Shown here: positions 12,740 through 23,458 of the stretch, one piece after another | Numbering within the stretch: the stretch's first letter is position 1 | How the letters are laid out: each line of letters opens with the position of its first letter | Source of the DNA: Gyromitra esculenta | Taxonomy: Eukaryota > Ascomycota > Pezizomycetes > Pezizales > Discinaceae | Reading direction: 5' to 3' | Assembly: GCA_038503075.1 (NCBI GenBank) | Contig: JBCAML010000020.1 | Location: 1,456,322-1,520,321, forward strand | Length of the DNA: 64,000 nucleotides | The notes under the pieces: generated by a model | Database searches by the model: none | Seen by the model: the letters and a program-made list of their open reading frames with translations, nothing else | What the model was told of the DNA's origin: nothing | Made by a program: the position numbers and the translations under genes

Positions 12740-13676
12740 AATTACAAATCTGATAACATAAACCTTTCCAACCAACATCCCCGTGACATTTTGGGAGTGT
12801 TCTTATGTCTCAACTAGCTTCCCTTTGGCACAGAGATGATCTACTTTAGTGTGTATTGATTAGCTTGATTGGGGTGTGACATTTCCCCCTGCATCAAAAT
12901 GTTATAATCTCTCGTGGATGAAATCGCAACCATAGGCAATAAGACAAACAGAACGCTTTCAGGAGTAGTCTATAAAATCTATATCAGTTATAAATAAAAT
13001 CATGTAATCAACCGTAGGGTCTGCGCAGCTGCGTCGAGAGTTTTTCCATACGAGATGCATATGCAGCTACATTTGAATCCTCTGTAAGCTATATCGCAGG
13101 GCACCTGTGTTTTAGTCAGTACAAGGAGGTGTAGCTATAGCTTTAATAGAGTGAGTGAGTTCTCAAGTTAACGTTTCATGGGCCTACTTCAAGGCTTCTA
13201 AAACTAGAAAGATTTGAGTACAGCTGTCCCTTTGCCATTTCATCCTCTCTTTAGCCTTTTCTTGAAAATTTTCTATCATGAAAGCGTTAAGAGTTCGAAG
13301 GAATTTTGAGATACAGGTTGGGCAAACCAGTGGCCCTGCTAGTGAAAACCCACGGGTATTTACCTTTCAAATTTTTCTGGGAAACTTCATTCTCGAGCTC
13401 ACCCATTTTTATAGCCTAAGCGAAAATACACCAGAGTACACCCTCCAGAGAAAAAAGCACGACAGAAACCAAAGTCGTTGGTGATGAGGTGACTCAGTTT
13501 GTCAACCAGGTACTCATTTGTTTCTAAAATTGAAAATGCGCCCTTCCAGCTTGGCTAATGTAATCAAATTCCAGAGAGTCAGTCGCTGTACACTAACCGT
13601 CTTATCAGATGTAATCATCCACAACCACTGAAGAAGTCTCTTTAAGGTCTAATAATTTTAAGCTGCAGTCAAAAAA
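12740..13676. other. Non-coding stretch
   Basis: No supported gene. A 68-codon plus-strand frame at 13278-13484 has an ATG and a possible downstream donor, but I recognise nothing in it. Confidence 0.4.
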
Positions 13677-13951
13677 CGAACAGGGTCAACGCTTCTTTGA
13701 GATATCAAAGGACCCGTCGCCGGGCGATGATGACTCCGATAGGGATGATCGGTATGACGACAGCGAAGATGATGACCATCATCTAGCCAAAATCAATAAA
13801 AATATGTGGATAAAATCGACCAAGGAAGCCAGGAACGAGTGTTTTAAGCCGGGATATGAACTGACTGGGGGTGTCTTTTGGTATCTTCTGGAGAAGCTCA
13901 AGTCAAGTACTAAGTTCACCAATAGTGAAATTAGGCACGAAGGTAAATAGT
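13677..13951 (+). pseudogene. Relic with acidic Asp/Ser-rich segment
   Basis: An open frame runs from about 13677 to the TAG at 13949. It encodes an acidic tract (DDDSDRDDRYDDSEDDDHH) followed by a globular-looking segment containing FKPGYELTGGVFWYLLEKLK. There is no in-frame start; it would be an internal or terminal exon. I do not recognise the family, and it may be a fragment of a decayed host or transposon gene. Confidence 0.3.
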
Positions 13952-14339
13952 CTCCATTCTCGAATGGCAGCATGTAGAATGGCTTCTGAATCCTAAGTTT
14001 AGCACAACGTATTTGGCGCCGTTACCAAGAATGCAAGCTCAACAGTGGCCAACGGTTTTGTATCTTACTGGCCATTAGCATCCGATGCCGCCAAGATACA
14101 CTCTTGGGAATACTTAACGGAAGAAGGATGAAGAAAATAGCTGAGGGCAGTCAGTAGTTTTGGGTGTGGGTCTGTCTCTTAGTATACAAGGAGATGGAGC
14201 GCGGAGGGTATCGATGTAATTACTTAAGAGTTTCTCAAAAAAATACTTCTTAACCTTTCTGCCATGGCCAACTACAGGGTCCTTGGCTTTTTCTTGTCTA
14301 AGAAATAATAGATGTGGTTAAATTACATCTACTCAGATA

Positions 14340-14448
14340 TACTCGTGCTGCCGAAAAGTCTTCGGGTCACGTGATGGATAACATGCAGTTAAGCTCTAAT
14401 AACTAGTTGTTATTCTGCACATGAGAAGACTTTTTGGCAGCACGAGTA
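14340..14448. mobile_element. Short MITE, TACTCGTGCTGCC type
   Basis: 109-bp palindromic element: TACTCGTGCTGCCGAAAAGT and CTTC at the left, GAAGACTTTTTGGCAGC and ACGAGTA at the right. Short unpaired centre and no coding capacity. Confidence 0.8.
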
Positions 14449-16453
14449 CACAGGTTCTACCTCCGAAGAAATAGAAAAGGTTAGTTCTCTGCAACCCACA
14501 GCAATGTGGCACGCGAATTCTGGAATTCAGTTTGTAATGATCGGTCTCGATCTCGTAGAAGTATACGATTATTACTTGCAATCGCAAGCCGTCATCCGCT
14601 AAGCCTTACTCCTTCTTGTTTGGTGTAGGCACGATACATGCATAACTATAGCTAGAGTGTTCCAGATCTCATTTGGGGACGGATATCGGTGAGAAACACA
14701 GACATGAGCTCGAGCACTTGCTGTTTTGGAAGGATAATGCATAACCATAGACCGGGCACTGTTAACCTTCTTTTTTTTTTTTGTTAAATCATTGTTTCAT
14801 TGTTTTTTTTAAAATGGTACAAGAATGCCACATGCAACCGAAGTTATAGCGTGAACAAAACCCCTTTTACCTCAACCCTCCAAAGCAAAAAACAAAATAA
14901 CCTTATAACTGAAAATTTTAACATTCAGAGATTCCCTATTTGGCAAACACAAGCCTTAAAACAAATTCCAGTGTGAAAAGTATTTAATCCTCCATTAACT
15001 CAAAAAAGTTTAAAAGAGATGAAAGAGATGATATAGAATGTAACGAAACAGATGATAAAATATCTGATGCACTGTTAACCTTCAGCTTTGGGGGATATAT
15101 ATATTAATCGAACCCTTCGTGTCTAGTATTCCAGCACCCCTGTTGAGGGAGGATATTTCATAGCGCGGCTAGAGGCTATATTTTATAGATCCTCCAAGTC
15201 TCTTTCGTAGGTTCATCTCCATTTAATCCCTGGTTTTCGAGCGTTACATGACCTATTCGTTCAAATATTTTGTTCCAAGAGCCCGGATTGAGTAGTGAGC
15301 GAAGCACGTTTTTTCCATTCACATCTTTGTTGCTGTAACTGGGTCTAGATACGGTAGATCACGCTCTGTAACACATGCCCAAAAGATAAACAAAATCTAA
15401 ACTTCAAGGCTCAAATGCTTTTTGGCTGAAAGGAGGCGCTATGGTTACTGACTGGGCTGTGCTTGAGCTGCAAGTAGCTTTCGCGGCTTCTGCACTGCAT
15501 GCGCAATCAATTGATCCAATTAGACTCAAAAACCCAGACATATTTTGGGTTTACAAGAATATCATGGACCTACTGCAGTACGACCTGAGGTGCGGACGTC
15601 TGTCGAGTACTGGACTTGTGAGGGGGGCGAGGTGGGCGCCTGCAGTATACGATTGGTTATTTGGTGACAGCCAATAGGGCCAGGTAGGTAGGTGCGTATG
15701 TACAGTCATGTGAGAGAGGTCTCGGCGCCCTACCCATTAGCCAAACAGTCACTGGTGTGTCAAAGCCTTTCCCACATAGCTGTACATACTGCACGACCAC
15801 TGTTGTAGAACCGTGGTCAGTAATATGTATGTACATGTAGGTTAAGTCAGATTCTTATGATTCTTCTCAGTTTTAGACTCAACACTACTGGGTAGCTCGG
15901 ACACAATATCCTCGCAATATCTCAGCCTTGAGATTATCTGATGTGGAATTGATCACGCGCTAGTATATCTGCCAGGTCTTATCTGCCGCACAAGTGCATG
16001 CGTAACCGCGACCGTTGATACCGTACGCAATCGTGAAATACCACCTAGTTTTACCCTGAGAGAGACCTGATATAGGATTGATCTTAGCGAAAAAGAATCT
16101 AAGCTACTGAATTTGACCATTCAGAAGCTCGCTCCCTGCGTAAGCCACGAGGCAGAGCTGGGTCTTATTTCGCGAGTACATACGGTACGCTAAGTTTATA
16201 CACCAAACAGTCTCGAGCTCTCATCGTAGAAAACTTGGAATTCTTGTACAAAACTACAATCGGGGAGATAATTCTCCTCCTGCTAAAAGCGCAATAGAAG
16301 GAGTGGCTGGCCCCACCATGCCGTAGGATAAATACCCACCAAGGGTCTATCTTTTGATTTTCTGGTTGGGAATAATAAACTCATAACAAAAAAAAATGAA
16401 ATAGAATAGTCAGCGATCGATCAAACAGTGATCTCATTATTCTAAAAGGTGCT
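14449..16453. other. Gene-poor spacer
   Basis: About 2 kb without a supportable gene. A T-rich run lies at 14770-14810. A 78-codon frame at 15441-15677 (plus) begins with ATG but matches nothing I know. Confidence 0.4.
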
Positions 16454-16601
16454 TACTCGAGGCAGGCATTTAGTGCCCAAACATGCAAGCTGATAGAGGG
16501 CCTTAGTCTATTAAAGAGTAAAGTGAGTCTCAGCTTTCCGACTGGTTAGAAAACCCTACATGCCACTTGCATATTCGGGTACTAGATTCTTGCCCCGAGT
16601 A
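16454..16601. mobile_element. MITE, TACTCGAGGCAGGCA type
   Basis: 148 bp. Left arm TACTCGAGGCAGGCATTTAG then TGCCCAAACATGCAAG, right arm CTTGCATATTCGGGTACTAG then TTCTTGCCCCGAGTA. Clearly the same element as 12280-12432, with more mismatches. Confidence 0.75.
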
Positions 16602-17272
16602 TCTATGGCCATGGATTATCGCCAAGCCTGTGACAACTAACTGTTCAACCTCCGATTCTGATTTTGAGCCTATTCGTTCGCAGTCATATGAACCAGAAAA
16701 CAAGGGGATGCGACTCCTTATGCATGGTATAACACCATTCTCGGGTTACAGCGTACGACAAGAAAGATCTAAAAATTGAGACTCGGGATCGGGGCTGTTA
16801 TTGGGCTATTATTGGCTCCCCAGAGTCTTTGAGGAAAATTCTAGCAGTTGGATTGGCCACAGAGTCCGTCAGTAGGCCCCGGTTTCTCGATCTTTTTGCC
16901 GTATGCTAAACATGTTATGCACTTCCATAGCATACAAAGTCACGTCCCTCTGTTTTGCAGTTCATATGCCCGGGAACGATTATATTGGGTATCACCTGGT
17001 GCGTTTGTGGTTGGCTGTTGTACTACACTACAATCAAAAGGCTTTATTGGAGAACTGCAACCAAGCATAAAAGTTGAAGACTGAACTATCAACCTCGTCT
17101 AGCAAGCTGATTTAAAATGCATTCTAGATAAACTGACACAGTAGAAGGGAAACTCGAAAAAAGTAATTATGATCGATCCGGCGACGTTTGTGGGATCCAG
17201 GTTACTTTTGCGCCCTAAAAAACTATTCGTTTGACGCAGCTTTCCAGCACAAAAAAATTTACTATTCGGATA
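16602..17272. other. Non-coding stretch
   Basis: Only short frames (16567-16779 and 16848-17084, plus) without motifs. Nothing supportable. Confidence 0.4.
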
Positions 17273-17398
17273 TCACATGAAGAACCTAGAAATGCATGTT
17301 CTAGATCGGGGCTTAGGTTGGCTGGATCCAGCTATATCACCTTACTAATTGCATATTGGTCAACCTGATATCCTTGTTTTAGGTTCTTCATGATGGAT
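17273..17398. mobile_element. MITE, AAGAACC subgroup
   Basis: Ends TCACATGAAGAACCTAGAAA and TTTTAGGTTCTTCATGATGG. The interior matches the 10846-10963 copy in reverse orientation. Confidence 0.6.
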
Positions 17399-17581
17399 GT
17401 GGTAAGCCGGATAGAAGGCTTAAGACTACCGTATAATCTCGAAATTAAGGAACACGCCCAGGCTGGAGGTATTGGTGATTGGCCTGGATCATGATAGGGT
17501 GAATTCAAGGCCTGGGTGACGTTGCAACTTGAAAGTAGCGAGCATTAACGAGCTTCAAACTTCATACTACTAGTAATTTAC

Positions 17582-18448
17582 TCTCAAGGAGCGAGATCTC
17601 GTCAAGCCCTTTGGTATCCCCAAAGGTGAGCAGTGCTACTTGAACGGGAACTAGCAACAGGAGTTTAGACGATGGTTCCACAGGCTCTATTTCATGGATG
17701 GAAAGAAGGAATGAGGTTAGGTCTTTTTACTTGGTTGGTTGCGGTAGATTTCGGTTATGATTATAATGTCTTTGTGTTTCGGTTGTTGTCGGGATTGGAT
17801 TGTAGTATGGAAAAGCGGGGTATTTAAGCGATGGATTTTGTTCGTTTGTTGTCTTCTTCTTCTTCTTTCCTTAAGCAACGTTCTCGTTCACTTCTACTTG
17901 TATTATCTTAATACTATCTCAGTTCTACCTCAGAACCTTCGCTGTCGCTGTGAAACATCACCAATACTTCGCCTTGAAGTATACCCCTCGTAGAACTTGT
18001 AGAAATACTGCACTCTTTGAACAAGTTAGTATCTCGCTTACGTAGCACTGATCACCTTCAGGGATACTGAAGGGCTTAACGAGAGACTGAACCGTGAGAC
18101 TCTACTATCGAAAGGAATTGAGACAACTCCAACAGCAAAGCTACGTTGATGTAGTGGCGTGATAGAAAGAAAAGTATCACGGGGATGAAGAAGGATTGTG
18201 TAAGAATCCTGGCTTGTATTGTAGGGTACAAGTAGAGTGACAATAGAAGACGTTGCTTAAAAAAAGAAGAAGGAAAAGTACAACAAGAGGGGAAATCCTT
18301 TCGCTTATATACCCATGATCCAACCTTTCGATGACAAACATGTGACTCATTGTAAGCGGAAACCAAAGAAAACACAAAGAACAAACATAACATCCAACAA
18401 CTATATGCCTGCAAATTAATCCAACCAATGAAACATTCATCCATGAAA
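17582..18448 (-). mobile_element. Solo LTR, family B, split by an A-family LTR
   Basis: Family B LTR in minus orientation. It starts TCTCAAGG, ends CCATGAAA and is flanked by the 5-bp duplication TTTAC (17577-17581 and 18449-18453). It is interrupted by the LTR at 17690-18099. Confidence 0.88.
17690..18099 (+). mobile_element. Solo LTR, family A, inside a family B LTR
   Basis: Starts TTTCATGG, ends CCGTGAGA, flanked by the duplication CTCTA. It has the TATA-like GGTATTTAAG and the conserved AAGCAACGT about 50 nt downstream. Confidence 0.9.
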
Positions 18449-18675
18449 TTTACATGGGACACAATAAGTTCAGCAATACGATGCCTTCACAGAGACCAGG
18501 ACCAAAGCGACTCATGATTAGCAAAAAGCCTTGAGCTTTTCCAGCACAAGCATTAAAAACTAAAGTGCGTCAATCTGTCACCTCCAAAAAAAAGCTACAA
18601 GTTTTGAGCTACTGGGTCACCCCATCCATTCCGTATGAATGGAACTCAACAGAACTGCGATGCCCTACAATTTGA
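18449..18675. other. Spacer between LTR nest and transposase relic
   Basis: Short non-coding DNA, probably the 5' flank or terminal region of the transposon whose coding remnant follows. No clear terminal inverted repeat was found. Confidence 0.4.
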
Positions 18676-19778
18676 GAGGTGTCATTTTACTTTGGTGGGA
18701 TCCCACTAGGTACAATATCATGTTGGCAGGAGGCAGAGAGTGAGATTCTCAAAAATAAATCTGGGGATCGAAAAAAATTGGCAGAAAGCAGGGGTGGAGT
18801 GAAATGGCCTAAGTTAAAATCTGAGTTAAACTGGAAATTTTTAAAAAAGAGGGGAAAAGGAGAGATAGTTTGACGAGGATGGTTTAGAATTGCTAGTAGG
18901 GAAAAGTTTAAGGTACTTTATGCTGAACAAAAGGAGGAATCCTTATTTTCAATGGGTTGGTTTACCAATTTTCTCGTTTAACATGATATTTCTATTCGGT
19001 TTACAGCAAATTGAGAACAAAAAATCCCTTATGACTATTAAAACTTAATACTAGAGTTTTTTCGCTTTGTACAACGCAACTCTCAATTAAGATTAGATGA
19101 TACCGAGTATCTAAGCAGTCACGGTCGATATCAAGCTCATCAGGTTGGGAATATGGATCAAACACCAGCCCTATTTGAGTATTTTTCAGGTCGTACGTAT
19201 GCTGAAAAGGGGTGTAAAACTGTTTGGGTTAGAGCAGAAAAAAGTGGATGGGATAAAAGACAGGCTACTATTCAATTAACAGCATTTGGAGATGGTACTA
19301 TGCTAAAATCATGGATTCTGTTTTGAGGTAAAGGCCAACTGCTGGAGGCGGAGCTTGATAGATACGACAATAGAGTTACAGTTAAATTCAAGACTGAAGG
19401 ATACACAAACGAAGAAGTCATATTAGAGTGAATACAAGAGCAGTTGCTCCCAGTCATGCAACGAGAACATCCTGATATTGGACCAATCTCCAATGCCACT
19501 GGGCTTCCTATTGGTACACCTATTCAAGCTATCAATGCTCCTGCTTTAATAGCCTTAGATGCAGCCAGCTTTAACAAAACCGCTGCTGTCTGAAAAGTTC
19601 TTCTTGATTTCAATATTATCCCTGCTATGATCCCTGGGGGATGTACAAGCTTGATACAGGTCCTTGATGTTTCAGTAAATTGACCATTCAAAGATTTTCT
19701 TAAAAAAGCGATGGAGTATGAATTACATCACCTTGTACAACTGGAAAGCTAAGTTTCACAGTTCAATCCCTTGTTAAA

Positions 19779-20188
19779 TCTCACGGTTGAGCCTCGAGTT
19801 AAGCCCTTCAGTATCCCTGAAGGTGAGCAGTGCTACTTAAGCGAGGTTACAACACGTTCAAAGAGTGCAGCGTTTGTACAAGTTCTACGGGGGTCTATCT
19901 CAAGGCGAGATAAGTGCAGCGAAGTAGATGGCGACAGCGAGGATTCTGAGATAGAACCAAGATAGTATTCGACAATTACAGCAGAAGGTAACGAGAACTT
20001 TGCTTAAGGAAAGAAGAAGAAGAAGACAGAGAATGAACAAAATCCATCGCTTAAATACCCCGCTTTTCCATACTACAATCCAATCCCAACAACAACCGAA
20101 ATACAAAGACATTATAATCATAACCGAAATCCACCGCAACCAACCAAGTAAAAAGACCTAACTTCATTCCTCTTTTCCATCCATGAAA
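19779..20188 (-). mobile_element. Solo LTR, family A, nested
   Basis: Starts TCTCACGG, ends CCATGAAA, flanked by TTAAA and TTAAG. It is inserted 25 bp from the end of an older LTR of the same family. Confidence 0.82.
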
Positions 20189-20222
20189 TTAAGCCCTTCA
20201 GTATCCTTGAAGATGAGCAGTG

Positions 20223-20631
20223 TTTCATGGATAGATGTTTCGTTGGTTGGCTAGGTACATGGGTACATGGTTGCTGCGCCTTGTTATTGTTCCTTGTGTT
20301 TCTTTCGATTTCTGTTGCAGTGTGTCATGACTTTGTCATCAAAAGAGTTAGAACTTGGTATATAAGCGAAGGGACTTTTCCTCCTGTTGTACTTTTTCTC
20401 TTCTTTCCTTAAGCAATGTCTTCTATTGTTTACTCATTGTATCTTACAATACAATCCTCGGTTACACCTCGTAATACCTCTTTGTCGCCGTCTTCAAGTC
20501 ACCAGAACTTGAACCCATCGTAGAGCCTGTAGAACCTCCGTACACTCTTTCGTCGTGAGTTTTCTCGTTCAAGTAGCACTGCTTATCTTGGGGGATACCC
20601 GAGAGCTTGACGAGAATCTCACTCCTTGAGA
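20223..20631 (+). mobile_element. Solo LTR, family B, nested
   Basis: Starts TTTCATGG, ends CCTTGAGA, with duplication CAGTG on both sides. TATA-like GGTATATAAG is followed by the conserved AAGCAA primer motif (here AAGCAATGT). Confidence 0.88.
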
Positions 20632-21623
20632 CAGTGCTACTTAAGCGAGGTACTAACACATTTGAAGAGTGTGACGTTTCTACAGGTCCTACAGTGATGG
20701 TCTACCTCAAGGTGAGGTAAGTTTGAGGTAGTTTTCAAGACAGTGACAGCGTGGATTCTGAAGTAGAATCAAGGTGGTATTGGAAACAATACAGCAGAAG
20801 TGAAACGAGAACGTTGCTTAAGGAAAGAAGAAGAACAACCATAACGACCAAAATCCATCCTTTATATACCTCGCTTTTCTTCACATAACCCATAGCCGAA
20901 CATAGCCGAACAACAAAGACGTTATAAAAGAAAACCATAATCTGCTATCATCTTCCTAACTGAACCCTAACCCATTACCTGACTTCATCCGTGAAATTAA
21001 GAGATCTTTCTCCAATTAGATCAAGGAGATGATAAGCTTATTGATGGGGTTATCTTTGCGGTTGGGTTGCATCGAATATTGTTGACTCGATTGGTTGGGA
21101 GTGCTTGGGAAAAATTCAGAAAAGAAAAACATTGGGAGAGTATTAAGCAAGCCTTTATGAGGTAAACCCCACATGAACACAATCCACTTACCTATTATCT
21201 CAATGATTTAAAATATATGTACTAATCTCTATGTATACTAGTAGGTTTGGCCTTACACTTCCAATTGACAGTTTTTGTGACTCGGAATTGTCAGTAAAAG
21301 GCCTTTTACCTGAGGAATTGGTGATTGTCGATTGGGAGCGAGATCAAAGCATTAGTGAAACAGCTGGGGAAGAAGGAGACTTGGAGGAAAAAGAAATAGA
21401 TGAAGAAGAGGACGAAAACAAAGATGTCTTTTTTGTTGGACTTGAAGGTTCTACAATTCAGGTTGGGAGGCGGAAGAAAAAGAAAGGCTCAGGTTTTACC
21501 AGTAATTTAGTTCAACAACCACCAGGAAAGGCACAGCCTCGGCGCCAAATAACCTGTTCAATATGTAAACAAAAGGGCCATAATAAGAGAGGATGCTCTC
21601 AAAAGATCCTAGGGCCTGGGTAG

Positions 21624-21976
21624 TAATATTGCAATAGTACGGGTATATGCGTGTATGATTTATCTATCGATCTATTTATTACTGACAACGCAAGTGAACC
21701 CTAACCTGCACATTATATCTCTATTCGCATTTGGCCTGGACCAGTTACCAACACCTCCAGCCCGGGCGTGTTCCTTAATTTCGAGATTATACGGTATAAC
21801 TCTCAAAAGAATTAGGTGCTTCTGTGACTAAGTCTCTCATTCAGAAACGAGGTGTGTATAAAAAATTGAGGGACATAAAACACGAAATCTCGGCCGCGGG
21901 CTACTACAATTGGTCGATCTTGAAAGCTATTAGAGGAGCTCTAGCAATGGGTTAGTTACAAGCTCCTACAGCTTCC
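21624..21976. other. 3' flank of the transposase relic
   Basis: No gene. It contains ATGATTTATCTATCGATC, similar to a stretch near 56190, and may be transposon 3' non-coding sequence. Confidence 0.35.
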
Positions 21977-22124
21977 GGTAGGATTACTGTAGAATCGCGG
22001 CGGCCCGGGATCTGAAGCGCTCGTTGGTCTTCTAGGCTCGCTGGGAGGATTTTGGTAGCGGTATTGGCTACTTTACCCTGCGTGGGGAGCCCTCTCACCT
22101 TTGTTTTTCTACAGTAATTCTACC
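21977..22124. mobile_element. Short inverted-repeat element
   Basis: 18-bp ends GGTAGGATTACTGTAGAA and TTCTACAGTAATTCTACC are inverted copies with one mismatch, 148 bp overall, non-coding. A MITE is the simplest reading. Confidence 0.55.
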
Positions 22125-22273
22125 ACAGACTGCAGCTGTACTACATAATAAGCGCAGGCTCGAGCGCCATGTTTTAACTGTTTTTGTCGTGCCCTGTGGG
22201 TCTCGTTTATTTGTTTCAATCAGAACGAGCATCGTGTACTCTATTCAGGGATTTTCTAGCCCTGGACTTTACG

Positions 22274-22401
22274 TATCCCATAGACTGTTAAAGCTGCCCC
22301 CCCTGTCGAGGGAATCACTTTTATTGGGTAGATTTCAGTTGACTCCGAGTTGGGCCGCAGTTACACAGGGGGGTCAGCATTTTTTAACAGTCTATGGGAT
22401 A
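22274..22401. mobile_element. MITE, TATCCCATAGACTGTTAAAG type
   Basis: 128-bp element with long inverted ends TATCCCATAGACTGTTAAAG and TTTTTAACAGTCTATGGGATA (one extra T), extended inward by CTGCCCCCCCTGT and ACAGGGGGGTCAG. The outer TA may be the target duplication. Confidence 0.78.
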
Positions 22402-22714
22402 CACTACCGTAATATCTCACGGATAACGAACACAACTTGGCTAGGCCTGCAGGATCAGATCTATGCAGCGGTTAGTTAAATTCACCTCAAGGTTTCATTC
22501 ACATCAACAAATTAACACCAAGCCAGACCAAACAGCAAAGGCTCTGTTGTTTTCATCATTAATAGTGGGCTATTAGCTGCTATCTCGATCCGACTGTGTT
22601 CGTTATTTGTAAGATATTATGGTACATCCAACATCTACCCAATGTCATCGCAGAAGGAGACTGAGCCTAATGAGGGCTGATCCGAGACAACTAATGCTTG
22701 TCGATGGGGATGTG

Positions 22715-23092
22715 TACTTCGGGGATGGAGAAAAGTCTATCACTAAGTGGCGGTGCTGGTGGCAGTGCTTATCTTAAAGCTCACTATCCTGGTGCTCTCC
22801 TTTCGCGAAGTAGCTCTATTTCTGAAGTATCTCTGCGTTCTGTATATAAGCTTGCTGTAAAATTTTAAGGGCTTCCTCAACCTTGAGTTGAGCTGGCGGT
22901 TGAGTTTAGCACTGCCAGCACCGCCACTGGTAATAGACAAACCTTACTTGTCTTCCAGGAGAAGAACTCGGAAACAGGGGGTGTGTGACTTTAATGCTAA
23001 TAGTATCGGGAATGGTTCCGCTACGTACAAAGCCGTAATCCCATGTTTCCGGGTACTTCTCCTGGGAGACAAGTATACCCCAAATACAATTA
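22715..23092. mobile_element. MITE split by a second MITE
   Basis: The left arm TACTTCGGGGATGGAGAAAA then GTGGCGGTGCTGGTGGCAG is matched by GCACTGCCAGCACCGCCAC at 22910-22928. The terminal few bases of the right arm appear to be displaced beyond the MITE at 22945-23075. The TIR is related to that of 11564-11807. Confidence 0.6.
22945..23075. mobile_element. MITE, TACTTGTCTTCCAGGAGAAG type
   Basis: 131 bp with left arm TACTTGTCTTCCAGGAGAAG, ACTCGGAAACA and right arm TGTTTCCGGGTACTTC, TCCTGGGAGACAAGTA. It sits in the right end of the 22715 element. Confidence 0.8.
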
Positions 23093-23458
23093 ACGCACGA
23101 TAATGGAGATGACGGGTTAAGCTATTGGTCTTCAAAGACCCCTTCTAGCCCCAATCAATATTTCCACAATGCCGGGACTGGTTTTAGCTTGGATGTACGT
23201 ACGCATGCATATCAAGGGAATTTTGCAAAGTCAGGCATGCAGTGCTTTGAACTCGCTCGCTTCAGAGTGCGAGAATTATTCCCTAGAGCCCTTGCTAGCT
23301 GAGGGTTGGGTTAGGGATTATTTATACCAGTGAAGAGTTTGCATTTTAATTTTATACTTTGCGGTGCTGAAGAAATCCTATCGCCCATTTCCTTATTCGC
23401 TTTGTATACTCGGTTCCGCAACGGTAATTCAATTACGTCTACAAAACCATATTCCCCG

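Larger units (their letters stand above)
19754..20996 (-). mobile_element. Old solo LTR, family A, carrying two younger LTRs
   Basis: Minus-orientation LTR starting TTTCACAG (decayed from TCTCACGG) and ending CCGTGAAA at 20996. The flanks CTAAG and TTAAG are a slightly decayed target duplication. Its body is split by LTRs at 19779-20188 and 20223-20631, and it lies inside the transposase relic. Confidence 0.78.
18676..21623 (+). pseudogene. Pogo/jerky-type DDE transposase, broken and split by LTRs
   Basis: Coding remnants are 18676-19753 and 20997-21623, with an LTR nest between. The first part shows a CENP-B-like helix-turn-helix remnant (SMGWFTNFLA) and the DDE core: NMDQTPALFEYFSGRT, the second-Asp block ALIALDAAS and PGGCTSLIQVLDVSVN. 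The second part (SAWEKFRKEKHWESIKQAFM, then after a probable intron 21173-21243 GLTLPIDSFCDSELSVKG) ends in a CCHC knuckle (CSICKQKGHNKRGC). The in-frame stops seen in the DDE part are TGA at positions where Trp or Arg is expected, which fits C-to-T or G-to-A decay such as RIP. A paralogous C-terminal piece lies at 62841-63050. Confidence 0.75.

Noticed and set aside
15441..15677. 78-codon plus-strand frame with ATG
   Set aside because: No recognisable motif, no introns or neighbours to support it, and within the range expected by chance.
17757..18462. Open frames of 78-128 codons with hydrophobic stretches within LTRs (also at 36103, 50226, 53440 and 55667)
   Set aside because: They recur at the same place in every LTR, disagree in frame between copies and have no conserved start; the conservation follows RNA structure, not protein.
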